A stretch of DNA of 64,000 nucleotides from Rhizobium etli 8C-3 (GTDB taxonomy: Bacteria; Pseudomonadota; Alphaproteobacteria; Rhizobiales; Rhizobiaceae): contig NZ_CP017241.1 in assembly GCF_001908375.1 (NCBI RefSeq), positions 3,562,501-3,626,500 on the forward strand, read 5' to 3'. This document shows, piece by piece, positions 8,734 through 16,648 of the stretch. The stretch's first letter is position 1; each line of letters starts with the position of its first letter. A model generated the notes under the pieces. That model was not told the origin of the DNA. It was given only the letters and a program-made list of their open reading frames with translations, and made no database searches. A program made the translations under genes and the position numbers.

Positions 8734-9744
8734 TCACGATTTACGCACCAGCGACCGCTGAACCAGCATGGCGATGATGATGATCGCCCCCTGGATGGCG
8801 CCGATCAGGTATTCGCTGATGAAATTCGAAAGCAGCATGATGTTGCCGACGAGTTCGAGAATGAAGGCGCCGCAAATCGTGCCCCAGACCCGGCCCGCGC
8901 CACCCTTGAGCGCCGTGCCGCCGACGACCACGGCGGTGATCGCCTGCAGTTCCCAAAGGATGCCCGTCGTCGCCGAGGTCGAGCCAAGCCGCGGCACGTA
9001 GAGAAGCACGGCGATGGCGACGCACAGGCCCTGGATGACGAAGGCGATCGTGCGTACGCGATTGACGGCGATACCGGAGTAACGCGCCACGTCGCTGCTG
9101 GAGCCGACCGCCACGACATGCCGCCCATAGCGGGTGCGGTAGAGGACGAAGGCTGCAACGCCGGTGACGGCAAGGATCACGGCGATCGGGACCGGCACGC
9201 CGAGGATGGAGCCGAAATAGGCCGGGCGGTAGAGTGCCTGCAGTTCGGGCTCGCGCAGCGTGATGGCGCCGCCCTGCGAAAGCCATGTGGTCAAGCCGCG
9301 GTAAACGCCCATGGTGCCGAGCGTGGCGATGAAGGGCTCGATCTTGCCGACGGTGGTGATGAGACCGTTTGCAAGGCCGCATGACGCGCCGATCACGACC
9401 GTGAGCACGATGGCAGTCGTCAGCATCAGCGCCGGATCGGCGATCGCGCCGGAATTCATGAACAGGATCATCAGGCTGGCGACGAAAGCGACCATCGAGC
9501 CCACGGAAAGGTCCAAGTCACCCGCCGATATCACGAAGGTCGCGCCCACAGCGATGATGGCAATGAAAGCGCTTCTCGTTGCAACATTGGCAAGGTTCGT
9601 GATGCCGATGAAATTCGGATTGACCAGCGCCCCGACAACGAGAAGCAATGCCAGTGCCGCAAAGGGCGCGACCGCCCGAAGATCGACATCGCGCCAGGAT
9701 CGGCGCCGGCTTTCCTTTTGGCTGCTTTCCTCGCTTACACTCAT
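8734..9744 (-). CDS. Ribose-type sugar ABC transporter permease
   Basis: A 336-residue inner-membrane permease of the RbsC/BPD_transp_2 family, with 8-10 hydrophobic segments. The central 'GDLDLSVGSMVAFVASL' and late 'GGTALKGGAGRVWGTICGAF' are hallmark stretches of this family. It partners the two-domain ATPase immediately upstream and the binding protein downstream (68 bases away). The ATG was chosen over a TTG four codons earlier because the GGGAGG ribosome-binding site practically touches the TTG. Confidence 0.92.
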   Translation of the reverse strand: MSVSEESSQKESRRRSWRDVDLRAVAPFAALALLLVVGALVNPNFIGITNLANVATRSAFIAIIAVGATFVISAGDLDLSVGSMVAFVASLMILFMNSGAIADPALMLTTAIVLTVVIGASCGLANGLITTVGKIEPFIATLGTMGVYRGLTTWLSQGGAITLREPELQALYRPAYFGSILGVPVPIAVILAVTGVAAFVLYRTRYGRHVVAVGSSSDVARYSGIAVNRVRTIAFVIQGLCVAIAVLLYVPRLGSTSATTGILWELQAITAVVVGGTALKGGAGRVWGTICGAFILELVGNIMLLSNFISEYLIGAIQGAIIIIAMLVQRSLVRKS

Positions 9745-9816
9745 GTTCAAATCCAACCTCCCGTCCCATTATCCCTGGGAATTCGCCGTCACGCCTCGAC
9801 CGATCGTTTCGCCTGG

Positions 9817-11340
9817 TCAGGCTGCAATCTTTTTCTTCAGTCCCGCCGCGTAGCGCATGATTTCCTGTTCGGAGATCTCATCGCCCTCCAAAATGCCGAC
9901 GATTCGCCCCTCGCGCATCACGGCGATACGCGTGCAAAGTCCGATCACCTCCGGCATCTCCGAAGACACCACGATGATCGAATGACCATCGCGGGCCAGT
10001 GCCGAAATGAAATGATAGATCTGCTGTTTGGTGCCGACGTCGATGCCGCGCGTCGGCTCGTCGATGATGATGATCTGCGGCTCGATCTCCATGACTTTCG
10101 CCAGCAGCAATTTCTGCTGGTTGCCGCCGGACATGCGGCCGGCAACGATATTGCCGTCCCTGACGCGGATGTCGAAGCGGCGGCGGGCCCTTGCCATCGC
10201 AGCGGCTTCGCTCGCAGCGCTCAGATAGCCAAACCGGCCATGCTTGTCCAAGGATTGCAGCGTTAGGTTGGCGATCATGCCGGAGTTGAGAAGCAGTCCC
10301 TTGGACTTACGGTCCTTGGTCATGTAGGCCAGGCCTGCGCGATTTGCGGCATGAACGTCGTGCGGAGGCACGGCCTGCCCGTTGACCGTGACCTCACCCG
10401 ATGCGCGCGGGCGCAGACCGATGATGGCCTCCATAAGCTCGGTACGGCCGGATCCGATCAAGCCGGAAAAGCCGAGGATCTCGCCTCTGCGGACCTCGAA
10501 ACTGGCATCACGGACATAGTGGGTCGATACGGAATGGACGCTGAGCACGACCTCTTCGTCGACATCGGGTTCGTTTTTGGCGGGATACAGGCTGGAGAGC
10601 TCCCGCCCGACCATCAATTGAGCAATGGATTCGCCGTCCAGGATGGCGGTGGGCGAGGTCTTCACCCATTGGCCGTCGCGCAGGACCGTCACCCGGTCGG
10701 TCAGTTCCATGACTTCGTCGAGCTTGTGGGAAACAAAGACGAAGCTCGTTCCCTGGTCGCGAAGCTTGCGCACCTGCTTGAAGAGGAAATTGATCTCCTC
10801 GCGCGAGAGCACGGCGGTCGGTTCGTCCATGAAGACGATCCGCGCATTGCGGCTGATCGCCTTGGCGATTTCCACCATCTGCTTGTCGGCGATCGACAGC
10901 GTGCTGATCTGCGCGTTCACGTCGACATGCGAGCCGAGGAGATCGAGGACGCGCCGCGCTTCGGCGCGCATATACTTGCGGTCGAGAACGCCGTAACGGG
11001 TGACTTCGCGGCCGAGAAACAGGCTTTCGGTCACGGTCAGGTGTTCGGCGAGATTGAATTCCTGGTGAATGATGACAATGCCGAGCGCCTCTGCGGCACC
11101 ATTGGGCGGCAGCTTTACAGGCTTGCCGTCGAGCAGGATTTCGCCGGAGCTTGGCTCTTCGAAACCGGAAAGGATCTTGACGAGTGTGGATTTGCCGGCA
11201 CCGTTTTCGCCCATCAGCGCGTGAATTTCGCCGGCGCGGAGATCGAAATTGACGCTGAAGAGCACCTGAACGCCGCTGAACGACTTGCTAATTCGCCTCG
11301 CGGACAGCAGCACCGCGCCTTCGACGGTCTCCGGATCCAT
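9817..11340 (-). CDS. Ribose-type sugar ABC transporter ATP-binding protein, two ATPase domains
   Basis: A 507-residue fused ATPase of the RbsA/MglA type. The N-terminal domain has a full Walker A (GENGAGKST), while the C-terminal domain has the degenerate loop 'GLIGSGRTEL' normal for this family. The signature of the second half reads 'SGGNQQKLLLAK'. It energises uptake through the adjacent permease. It is the first gene of the operon, reads away from the divergent LacI gene, and has a GGGGAGGG ribosome-binding site. The operator pair at 11381-11415 lies directly upstream. Confidence 0.93.
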   Translation of the reverse strand: MDPETVEGAVLLSARRISKSFSGVQVLFSVNFDLRAGEIHALMGENGAGKSTLVKILSGFEEPSSGEILLDGKPVKLPPNGAAEALGIVIIHQEFNLAEHLTVTESLFLGREVTRYGVLDRKYMRAEARRVLDLLGSHVDVNAQISTLSIADKQMVEIAKAISRNARIVFMDEPTAVLSREEINFLFKQVRKLRDQGTSFVFVSHKLDEVMELTDRVTVLRDGQWVKTSPTAILDGESIAQLMVGRELSSLYPAKNEPDVDEEVVLSVHSVSTHYVRDASFEVRRGEILGFSGLIGSGRTELMEAIIGLRPRASGEVTVNGQAVPPHDVHAANRAGLAYMTKDRKSKGLLLNSGMIANLTLQSLDKHGRFGYLSAASEAAAMARARRRFDIRVRDGNIVAGRMSGGNQQKLLLAKVMEIEPQIIIIDEPTRGIDVGTKQQIYHFISALARDGHSIIVVSSEMPEVIGLCTRIAVMREGRIVGILEGDEISEQEIMRYAAGLKKKIAA

Positions 11341-11380
11341 TCTTCCCTCCCCTTACGGCTCCCGTCCGCTTTAGCGACTG

Positions 11381-11415
11381 TGTAAACCTTTACATTGGCG
11401 ATGTAAAGGTTTACA
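11381..11415. promoter_or_regulatory. Pair of LacI-family operators in the divergent promoter region
   Basis: TGTAAACCTTTACAT and ATGTAAAGGTTTACA are perfect 15-base inverted copies separated by five bases (TGGCG). Each copy is itself nearly palindromic and close to the generic LacI/GalR-type site TGTAAACGTTTACA. The pair sits between the ATPase gene and the LacI gene, where a dimer or tetramer could repress both. Confidence 0.85.
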
Positions 11416-11449
11416 TCATTGCATAGATGAGAATTTTTCAGCGTCGCCT

Positions 11450-11477
11450 TTGACCTTCTGGGAAGTCTGTGTAGTGT
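11450..11477 (+). promoter_or_regulatory. Candidate sigma-70 promoter of the LacI gene
   Basis: TTGACC and TAGTGT are spaced 16 bases apart, 33 bases before the GTG start of the regulator and just downstream of the operator pair. The TTG inside the -35 box can be read as a start codon but more probably belongs to the promoter. Confidence 0.45.
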
Positions 11478-11509
11478 CCCGGTCAAGACGAGACCCAAGG
11501 CAGAGCGCA

Positions 11510-12541
11510 GTGTCGAATTCCAGCCCCGCAACAATCGAAGACGTCGCCCGAATTGCCCAGGTTTCGATTGCAACGGTCTCCCGCGCGATCCATATGCCCG
11601 AGAAGGTCGCGAACTCGACACGCCTCAAGGTCAACCAGGCAATCGCCATCACCGGTTACACGACGAATGCGATGGCGCGCAGCCTGCGGCTCGGGCGCTC
11701 GAACATGATTCTCGTCGTCGCGCCCGACATCGGCGACCCGAATTTCTCCAACATCCTGGTCGGCTTGGAGAATGAAGCCCGCGCGCACGGCTACGGCATT
11801 CTCATCGGCCATACGCAGAATGATGCCCAACGCGGCCTCGAATATCTGAAGTTCCTGAATTCCAATCAGGCGGCCGGGCTGATCCTGTTCACCGGCATCC
11901 TGCCCTTCGGACACCAGACCATGACGGCGCGCCTGCCGCCCAGTGTCGGCGTCTTCGAGCCGGTCTTCAACGGCGGCATCCCCTATGTCGGCGTGGACGA
12001 CATCGCAGGCGCCCGCAAGGCCGTCGACCTGCTGATTGCCGAGGGCCATCGAAATATTGCCTTCATTGGCGATTCGCGCACCCGCCTCGCCTATAGCCGG
12101 CGGCGCATGGGTTATGACGCCGGACTGGATGCCGCAGGCGTCAGTCCAGGCCTTCGAATTGTCTTCGAAGGCGACGGCACGATCGAAAGCGGCCGGCTGG
12201 CGGTCGAACAGCTTTTTATGCGCGATACGCTGCCAACGGCCTTCATGTGCGTCAATGACCAGACCGCCATCGGCGTGATGATCGGCCTTGGCGCGCGCGG
12301 CTACGATATTCCTCGGGATTTTTCCGTGACCGGCTTCGACGACGTGCCTCAAGCCGTCTTTATGTCACCCTCGCTGACGACGATCCGCCAGCCGCGCACC
12401 GCCATCGGCAAGCATGCCATGGCGCTGCTGCTCGAACTGCTGTCGGACCGTCAGCCCGCCGAGACGGAAATCCTGCTCAGACCCGACCTGGTGGTCCGCA
12501 ACTCAGTCTCGGCGCCCTCGCGGAACTGGATCAGGAAGTAA
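11510..12541 (+). CDS. LacI-family transcriptional regulator of the adjacent sugar transporter
   Basis: A 343-residue repressor. The N-terminal helix-turn-helix 'ATIEDVARIAQVSIATVSRA' is followed by the hinge and a periplasmic-binding-like sensor domain (from about residue 65) ending in 'TTIRQPRTAIGKHAM', typical of LacI/GalR. I chose the GTG at 11510 because AAGG lies ten bases upstream and the HTH then begins at residue 7. A TTG start 20 codons upstream would fall in the likely -35 box. It is divergent from the ABC operon and shares the operator pair, so it is the probable local repressor; the inducer is unknown. Confidence 0.9.
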   Translation: MSNSSPATIEDVARIAQVSIATVSRAIHMPEKVANSTRLKVNQAIAITGYTTNAMARSLRLGRSNMILVVAPDIGDPNFSNILVGLENEARAHGYGILIGHTQNDAQRGLEYLKFLNSNQAAGLILFTGILPFGHQTMTARLPPSVGVFEPVFNGGIPYVGVDDIAGARKAVDLLIAEGHRNIAFIGDSRTRLAYSRRRMGYDAGLDAAGVSPGLRIVFEGDGTIESGRLAVEQLFMRDTLPTAFMCVNDQTAIGVMIGLGARGYDIPRDFSVTGFDDVPQAVFMSPSLTTIRQPRTAIGKHAMALLLELLSDRQPAETEILLRPDLVVRNSVSAPSRNWIRK

Positions 12542-12549
12542 GAAGGAGA

Positions 12550-12580
12550 CGGCGGCAGCCGGTAACGAGAGCTGCCGCCG
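12550..12580. terminator. GC-rich hairpin between convergent lacI and xylA
   Basis: CGGCGGCAGC and GCTGCCGCCG make a perfect ten-base-pair stem with an eleven-base loop, starting nine bases after the lacI stop and ending eleven bases before the xylA stop. There is no T-run, so it may be a bidirectional pause or processing hairpin rather than a classical terminator. Confidence 0.5.
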
Positions 12581-12591
12581 GTCCGCATTGC

Positions 12592-13902
12592 TCAAACGTA
12601 TCGGTTGACGACGTTTTCCAGCAGTTCCTGCTTGCCCGATTTCGGCTGCGGGTTGATGTTGCGCGTTTCAACCCACTCTGCGATCTGCTCGAGCGAATAT
12701 TCGCCGCGCAAGAGCTTCTGGCCTTCGGGGCCGTTCCAGCCGGCATAGCGATCCTCGAGCGGTTTGGAGAGTGCCTTATCCTCTATCATCCTGGCCGCCG
12801 CCTTAAGCCCGCGAGCGCAGCAGTCCATGCCGCCGATATGGCCGATCAGCAGGTCTTCCGGGTCGAGCGACTGACGCCGCAACTTCGAATCGAAGTTCGT
12901 GCCGCCGGTCTTGAAGCCGCCGCCTGCCAGGACGTGGTAATAGGCGAGCGCCATTTCCGGGACGTTGTTCGGGAACTGGTCGGTATCCCAGCCGGACTGG
13001 TAATCGTTACGGTTCATGTCGATCGAGCCGAAGATGCCGAGTGCGTTGGCAAGCGCCAGCTCGTGCTCGAAGGAATGGCCGGCAAGAATCGCGTGGCCCT
13101 GCTCGATATTGACCTTCACCTCATTTTCCAGGCCATTCCTCTTCAGGAAGCCGTAGACGGTCGCGACATCGTAGTCGTACTGATGCTTGGTGGGCTCCTG
13201 CGGCTTTGGCTCGATCAGGATCGTGCCCTTGAAGCCGATCTTGTGCTTGTATTCGACGACAAGGTTGAGGAAGCGGCCGAGCTGATCGAGCTCGCGCTTG
13301 AGGTCGGTGTTGAGCAGCGTCTCATAGCCTTCGCGGCCACCCCAAAGCACGTAGTTTTCGCCGCCGAGCTTGTGCGTCGCATCCATGCAGGTCTTCACCG
13401 TCGCAGCCGAAAATGCAAAGACATCCGGATCCGGATTGGTCGCGGCACCCGACATGAAGCGGCGGTTCGAGAACAGGTTCGCCGTGCCCCAAAGCAGCTT
13501 GACGCCGGTCGCAGCCTGCTTTTCGGCAAAGTAATCGACGATATCGTTGAGGTTCTTCGTGTTCTCGGCAAAGCTGTTGCCTTCCGGGCGAACATCGGCG
13601 TCATGGAAGCAATAAAAGGGTGCGCCGAGCAGCTGGAAGAATTCGAAGGCGACATCGGCCTTCAGCCTTGCTGCCTTCATCGTGTCTTCGAACCAGGGCC
13701 GCAGGAAGGTCTGGCCGCCGAAGGGATCGCCGCCTGGCCAGGTGAATGTGTGCCAGTAGGCAACCGCAAAGCGCAGGTGATCTTCCATACGCTTGCCCAT
13801 GACAATTTCGTCGGGCTGGTAGTGGCGGAAGGCCAGCGGATTGGTGCTGTTGGGGCCTTCATATTTCACTTTCTGGATATCGCCGAAAAATCCGGTGCTC
13901 AT
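12592..13902 (-). CDS. xylA: Xylose isomerase (XylA)
   Basis: A 436-residue cytoplasmic enzyme converting D-xylose to D-xylulose. Catalytic H100 and D103 are seen in '[12 protein letters not shown]'. The metal-binding glutamate lies in '[16 protein letters not shown]', and further ligands are in '[19 protein letters not shown]' and 'GSIDMNRND'. Length matches the class II xylose isomerases. AAGGAG precedes the ATG. It lies 135 bases downstream of xylB, across a decayed repeat, so the two may be cotranscribed. Confidence 0.97.
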   Translation of the reverse strand: MSTGFFGDIQKVKYEGPNSTNPLAFRHYQPDEIVMGKRMEDHLRFAVAYWHTFTWPGGDPFGGQTFLRPWFEDTMKAARLKADVAFEFFQLLGAPFYCFHDADVRPEGNSFAENTKNLNDIVDYFAEKQAATGVKLLWGTANLFSNRRFMSGAATNPDPDVFAFSAATVKTCMDATHKLGGENYVLWGGREGYETLLNTDLKRELDQLGRFLNLVVEYKHKIGFKGTILIEPKPQEPTKHQYDYDVATVYGFLKRNGLENEVKVNIEQGHAILAGHSFEHELALANALGIFGSIDMNRNDYQSGWDTDQFPNNVPEMALAYYHVLAGGGFKTGGTNFDSKLRRQSLDPEDLLIGHIGGMDCCARGLKAAARMIEDKALSKPLEDRYAGWNGPEGQKLLRGEYSLEQIAEWVETRNINPQPKSGKQELLENVVNRYV

Positions 13903-13964
13903 GGTGTTGTCTCCTTGGGTTTCACTCTTGTTGTTTATGAAGGCACGCGCCCCTTAACCCCTGC

Positions 13965-14030
13965 CTTTGCCCACCGGAAAAAGGGGAACAGGGCGCCGCT
14001 GCAAGTACGGGCAGGCGGATGAGGGGTAGC
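13965..14030. repeat. Degenerate RIME-like element between xylB and xylA
   Basis: The stretch ending GGCAGGCGGATGAGGGG matches the G-rich arm of RIME elements. The expected partner hairpin is replaced by a diverged AAAAAGGGGAACAGGG block, so this looks like a decayed or recombined copy. Confidence 0.45.
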
Positions 14031-14037
14031 CACCATC

Positions 14038-15492
14038 TCAATGCGCCAGCGATCTGATCGCCGGATAAAGCGCCCGGTAGCGCCTGTAGGCATCCTCATA
14101 GGCACCGCTCAAAGCCGCCACCGGCTCGATCGTATTTGCCGTCTTCGGCGGCGTGCAGACCGAAACCGGCTCGGCGCCCGTCGCCGCGATCAGCCCAAGC
14201 CGCGCCGCGCCGAAGGCGGCGCCGAAATCGCCGTCTGCGGGCAGATCAACCGGAATGTCGAGCGCCGTTGCGATTGCCGCCAGCCAGTAGCGCGAGCGCG
14301 AGCCGCCGCCGATGGCGGTGACGCGGGATATATCGGTACCTGCCGAACGCAGCGCTTCGAGGTTGTCGCGGATGGCGAACGACACGCCCTCGAGCACGGC
14401 CTGCGTCAGCACAACCCGACTGCTCTCATGCTCGAGGCCGATGAAGGCGCCACGGATGACGGCATCATTGTGCGGCGTGCGTTCGCCGGAAAGATAAGGA
14501 AGGAAGGTGACCCCAGAGGGTGCCTTTGGCGTCTCGCCGAGTTCGTTCGTGAGATCGGCAGCGGATTTGCCAGTAACGCTTGCATGCCAGTTCAAGGCAT
14601 CGGTGGCCGAGAGGATGACACCCATCTGATGCCAGGTGTCGGGTAGGGCGTGGCAGAAGGCATGGACTGCACTGTCTGGCTTCGGCAGGTAGGCGGCATT
14701 CGCCGCGAAGAGAACGCCCGACGTGCCGAGCGAGACGAAGGCCGCGCCATCGCTGACGGTGCCCATGCCGCAGGCAGACGCTGCATTGTCGCCTGCCCCG
14801 CCGGCAACGACAGCATCGCCCGCAATGCCCCACTTGGCAGCGAGTTCGCCGCGCAGCTTTCCTGCCTGCGCCGTGCCTTCCACCAGCGCCGGCATCTGCT
14901 TTTCGTCGAGACCGGTCGCGGCGAGAAGCTCCGACGACCATTTGCGTTTGCCGGTATCGAGCCAGGACGTACCGGCAGAATCCGACATTTCGGAAATGTG
15001 CTCGCCTGTCAGCCAGAGCCGCAGGTAGTCCTTCGGCAGCAGCACCTTGGCGACCTTGGCGAAAATGCCCGGCTCATGCTTGGCGACCCAGGCGAGTTTC
15101 GGCGCGGTAAACCCGGGAAAGACGATGTTGCCCGTCAGCTTGCGGAATTTGGGATCGGCATCCAGCGCCGCCGCCTCGAGATAGGAACGCGTATCGTTCC
15201 AGAGAATACAAGGACGCAGCACCCTGTCGCCGGCATCGAGCAGTGTTGCGCCATGCATCTGGCCGGAAAGGCCGACACCCCTGACAGCCCCGAGCTCTTT
15301 CGGATGGTTCGCTTTCAGGCCCGCAACAGCCTCCTCGGTTGCGCGAATCCAATCCGACGGTTCCTGTTGCGACCAACCGGAATGCGGCCGCGAAACATCG
15401 AGCGAGCCATTCGCCGAGCCGATGATCTTCTGATCGCCGTCGATGAGCATCGCCTTGACGCCCGAGGTTCCGAGATCGAGACCCAGATACAT
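14038..15492 (-). CDS. xylB: Xylulokinase (XylB)
   Basis: A 484-residue FGGY-family kinase phosphorylating D-xylulose to xylulose 5-phosphate. The N-terminal phosphate-binding loop is 'YLGLDLGTSGVKAML'. The substrate segment 'GLSGQMHGATLLD' and 'PCILWNDTRS' match xylulokinases, and the C-terminal 'AIGGGSRSRYWLAAIATALD' is the FGGY ATP-binding signature. Its start is 16 bases after the stop of the upstream LacI gene, which points to one transcript lacI-xylB-xylA. Confidence 0.96.
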   Translation of the reverse strand: MYLGLDLGTSGVKAMLIDGDQKIIGSANGSLDVSRPHSGWSQQEPSDWIRATEEAVAGLKANHPKELGAVRGVGLSGQMHGATLLDAGDRVLRPCILWNDTRSYLEAAALDADPKFRKLTGNIVFPGFTAPKLAWVAKHEPGIFAKVAKVLLPKDYLRLWLTGEHISEMSDSAGTSWLDTGKRKWSSELLAATGLDEKQMPALVEGTAQAGKLRGELAAKWGIAGDAVVAGGAGDNAASACGMGTVSDGAAFVSLGTSGVLFAANAAYLPKPDSAVHAFCHALPDTWHQMGVILSATDALNWHASVTGKSAADLTNELGETPKAPSGVTFLPYLSGERTPHNDAVIRGAFIGLEHESSRVVLTQAVLEGVSFAIRDNLEALRSAGTDISRVTAIGGGSRSRYWLAAIATALDIPVDLPADGDFGAAFGAARLGLIAATGAEPVSVCTPPKTANTIEPVAALSGAYEDAYRRYRALYPAIRSLAH

Positions 15493-15508
15493 GTCATTCT
15501 CCTTGCCC

Positions 15509-16534
15509 TTACGGCAGATTGTCCTTCAGGAATATGTCGAGCCGGATCCGCTCCTGCGCATCGATGACGGCAAGCCCGTCGGCTTTTGCTTTGAGAACGC
15601 GGATCGCACTGCGGACCTCGTGTCCGGCGTTCTGATTGAGGATCGCATCGATCGTGCCGTCGATGAGGGCAGCGCGCGTATGAACGGTCAATTCATGGGC
15701 AACGACTGTCAGCGGGCGGCTCGAGGCTCTCGCCTTCAGCGCCCTGACAAGACCACGATTGCCGGCGCCCAGGCTGTAGACGCCAATCACCCGCTCATGC
15801 TTGGACAAGACGTCGGCGACCAGCTTGTGCGCCAGTTCCGGATCGTCGCGGCCTTCGAGGACCGGCAGGATGGAGAGCTTCGGAAATTCCTGCGCCATCA
15901 GAGCGGCAAAACCTTGAAGGCGCTCGCGATGATCGCGCACCAGCATGGAGCCGGCAAGCACCGCAACCTCGCCCTTGGCATCGCCAAGAAAGCGTCCGAG
16001 AAGACGCGCTGCCGTTCTGCCGGCGGCGATATTGTCGACGCCCGCGTAATGATGCCGGCGCGAACCGGTGAGGTCTGAAACCAGCGTGACGACAGGAATG
16101 CCGTCGGACACCAGCTTGTCGACTGCAGCGACGACCTCAGGCGCGTCGGTGGCGACGAGCGCTATCCCGGCGGGACGTTCATCGGCGAGCTTTTCGAGCG
16201 CCGTAACCAGAGCGGCCGGATCGAAGGCGGCAACTTCCACCGTGCGAATACTCGTCCTTTCGGACGGAGAACGGATCATCGCTTCGCCGATCTCGGCGTG
16301 CAGCCCGTGCATGAATGAATTGTCCGAGGCAGGCAGGATGAAAACCAGCGGATAAATGCGGCCCTTGGCGAGGTTGGCGGCGGCAACGTCGCGCACATAG
16401 CCGATCTCGCGGATTGCCGTTTCCACTTTTTCGCGCGTGATGCGGCGCACACCGGGGCGCTGGTTCAGCACGCGGTCGACGGTGGCCAGGCTGACCCCGG
16501 CCGCAGCGGCGATATCATGAACTGTTGGCCTCAT
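15509..16534 (-). CDS. LacI-family regulator of the xylose genes
   Basis: A 341-residue repressor-type protein. The HTH 'TVHDIAAAAGVSLATVDRVL' is followed by a Peripla_BP_4-type sugar sensor (about 60-330) like those of rhizobial pentose regulators. The ATG is preceded by GGAGGAG, which rules out the ten-codon upstream extension. It is the first gene of a unit with xylB and xylA. A palindrome 34 bases upstream could be its own operator, giving autoregulated control of xylose use. The ligand is presumably D-xylose, an inference from neighbours. Confidence 0.88.
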   Translation of the reverse strand: MRPTVHDIAAAAGVSLATVDRVLNQRPGVRRITREKVETAIREIGYVRDVAAANLAKGRIYPLVFILPASDNSFMHGLHAEIGEAMIRSPSERTSIRTVEVAAFDPAALVTALEKLADERPAGIALVATDAPEVVAAVDKLVSDGIPVVTLVSDLTGSRRHHYAGVDNIAAGRTAARLLGRFLGDAKGEVAVLAGSMLVRDHRERLQGFAALMAQEFPKLSILPVLEGRDDPELAHKLVADVLSKHERVIGVYSLGAGNRGLVRALKARASSRPLTVVAHELTVHTRAALIDGTIDAILNQNAGHEVRSAIRVLKAKADGLAVIDAQERIRLDIFLKDNLP

Positions 16535-16567
16535 CGCTCCTCCTGATGAAACCATTATCGCCAAATC

Positions 16568-16583
16568 TGATGTACGTAAATCA
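16568..16583. promoter_or_regulatory. Candidate operator upstream of lacI-xylB-xylA
   Basis: TGATGTACGTAAATCA is palindromic at 14 of 16 positions around a central TACGTA. It lies 34 bases upstream of the LacI start codon, where an autoregulatory operator is expected. Its sequence differs from the TGTAAAC-type site at 11381. Confidence 0.5.
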
Positions 16584-16609
16584 AAAATTTCAATCGGCTG
16601 TCGAGCACG

Positions 16610-16640
16610 AAAAAAAGGCCGGCATATCCCAAGCCGGCTT
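16610..16640 (-). terminator. Intrinsic terminator after the multidrug pump genes
   Basis: On the reverse strand GCCGGC pairs with GCCGGC across a nine-base loop and is followed by C and seven T residues. It lies nine bases past the stop of the permease gene. Confidence 0.8.
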
Positions 16641-16648
16641 TCGACCGC

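Noticed and set aside
11450..11509. TTG start for the LacI gene
   Set aside because: The codon lies in a likely -35 box and has no ribosome-binding site. The GTG at 11510 puts the HTH at the usual distance from the N-terminus.
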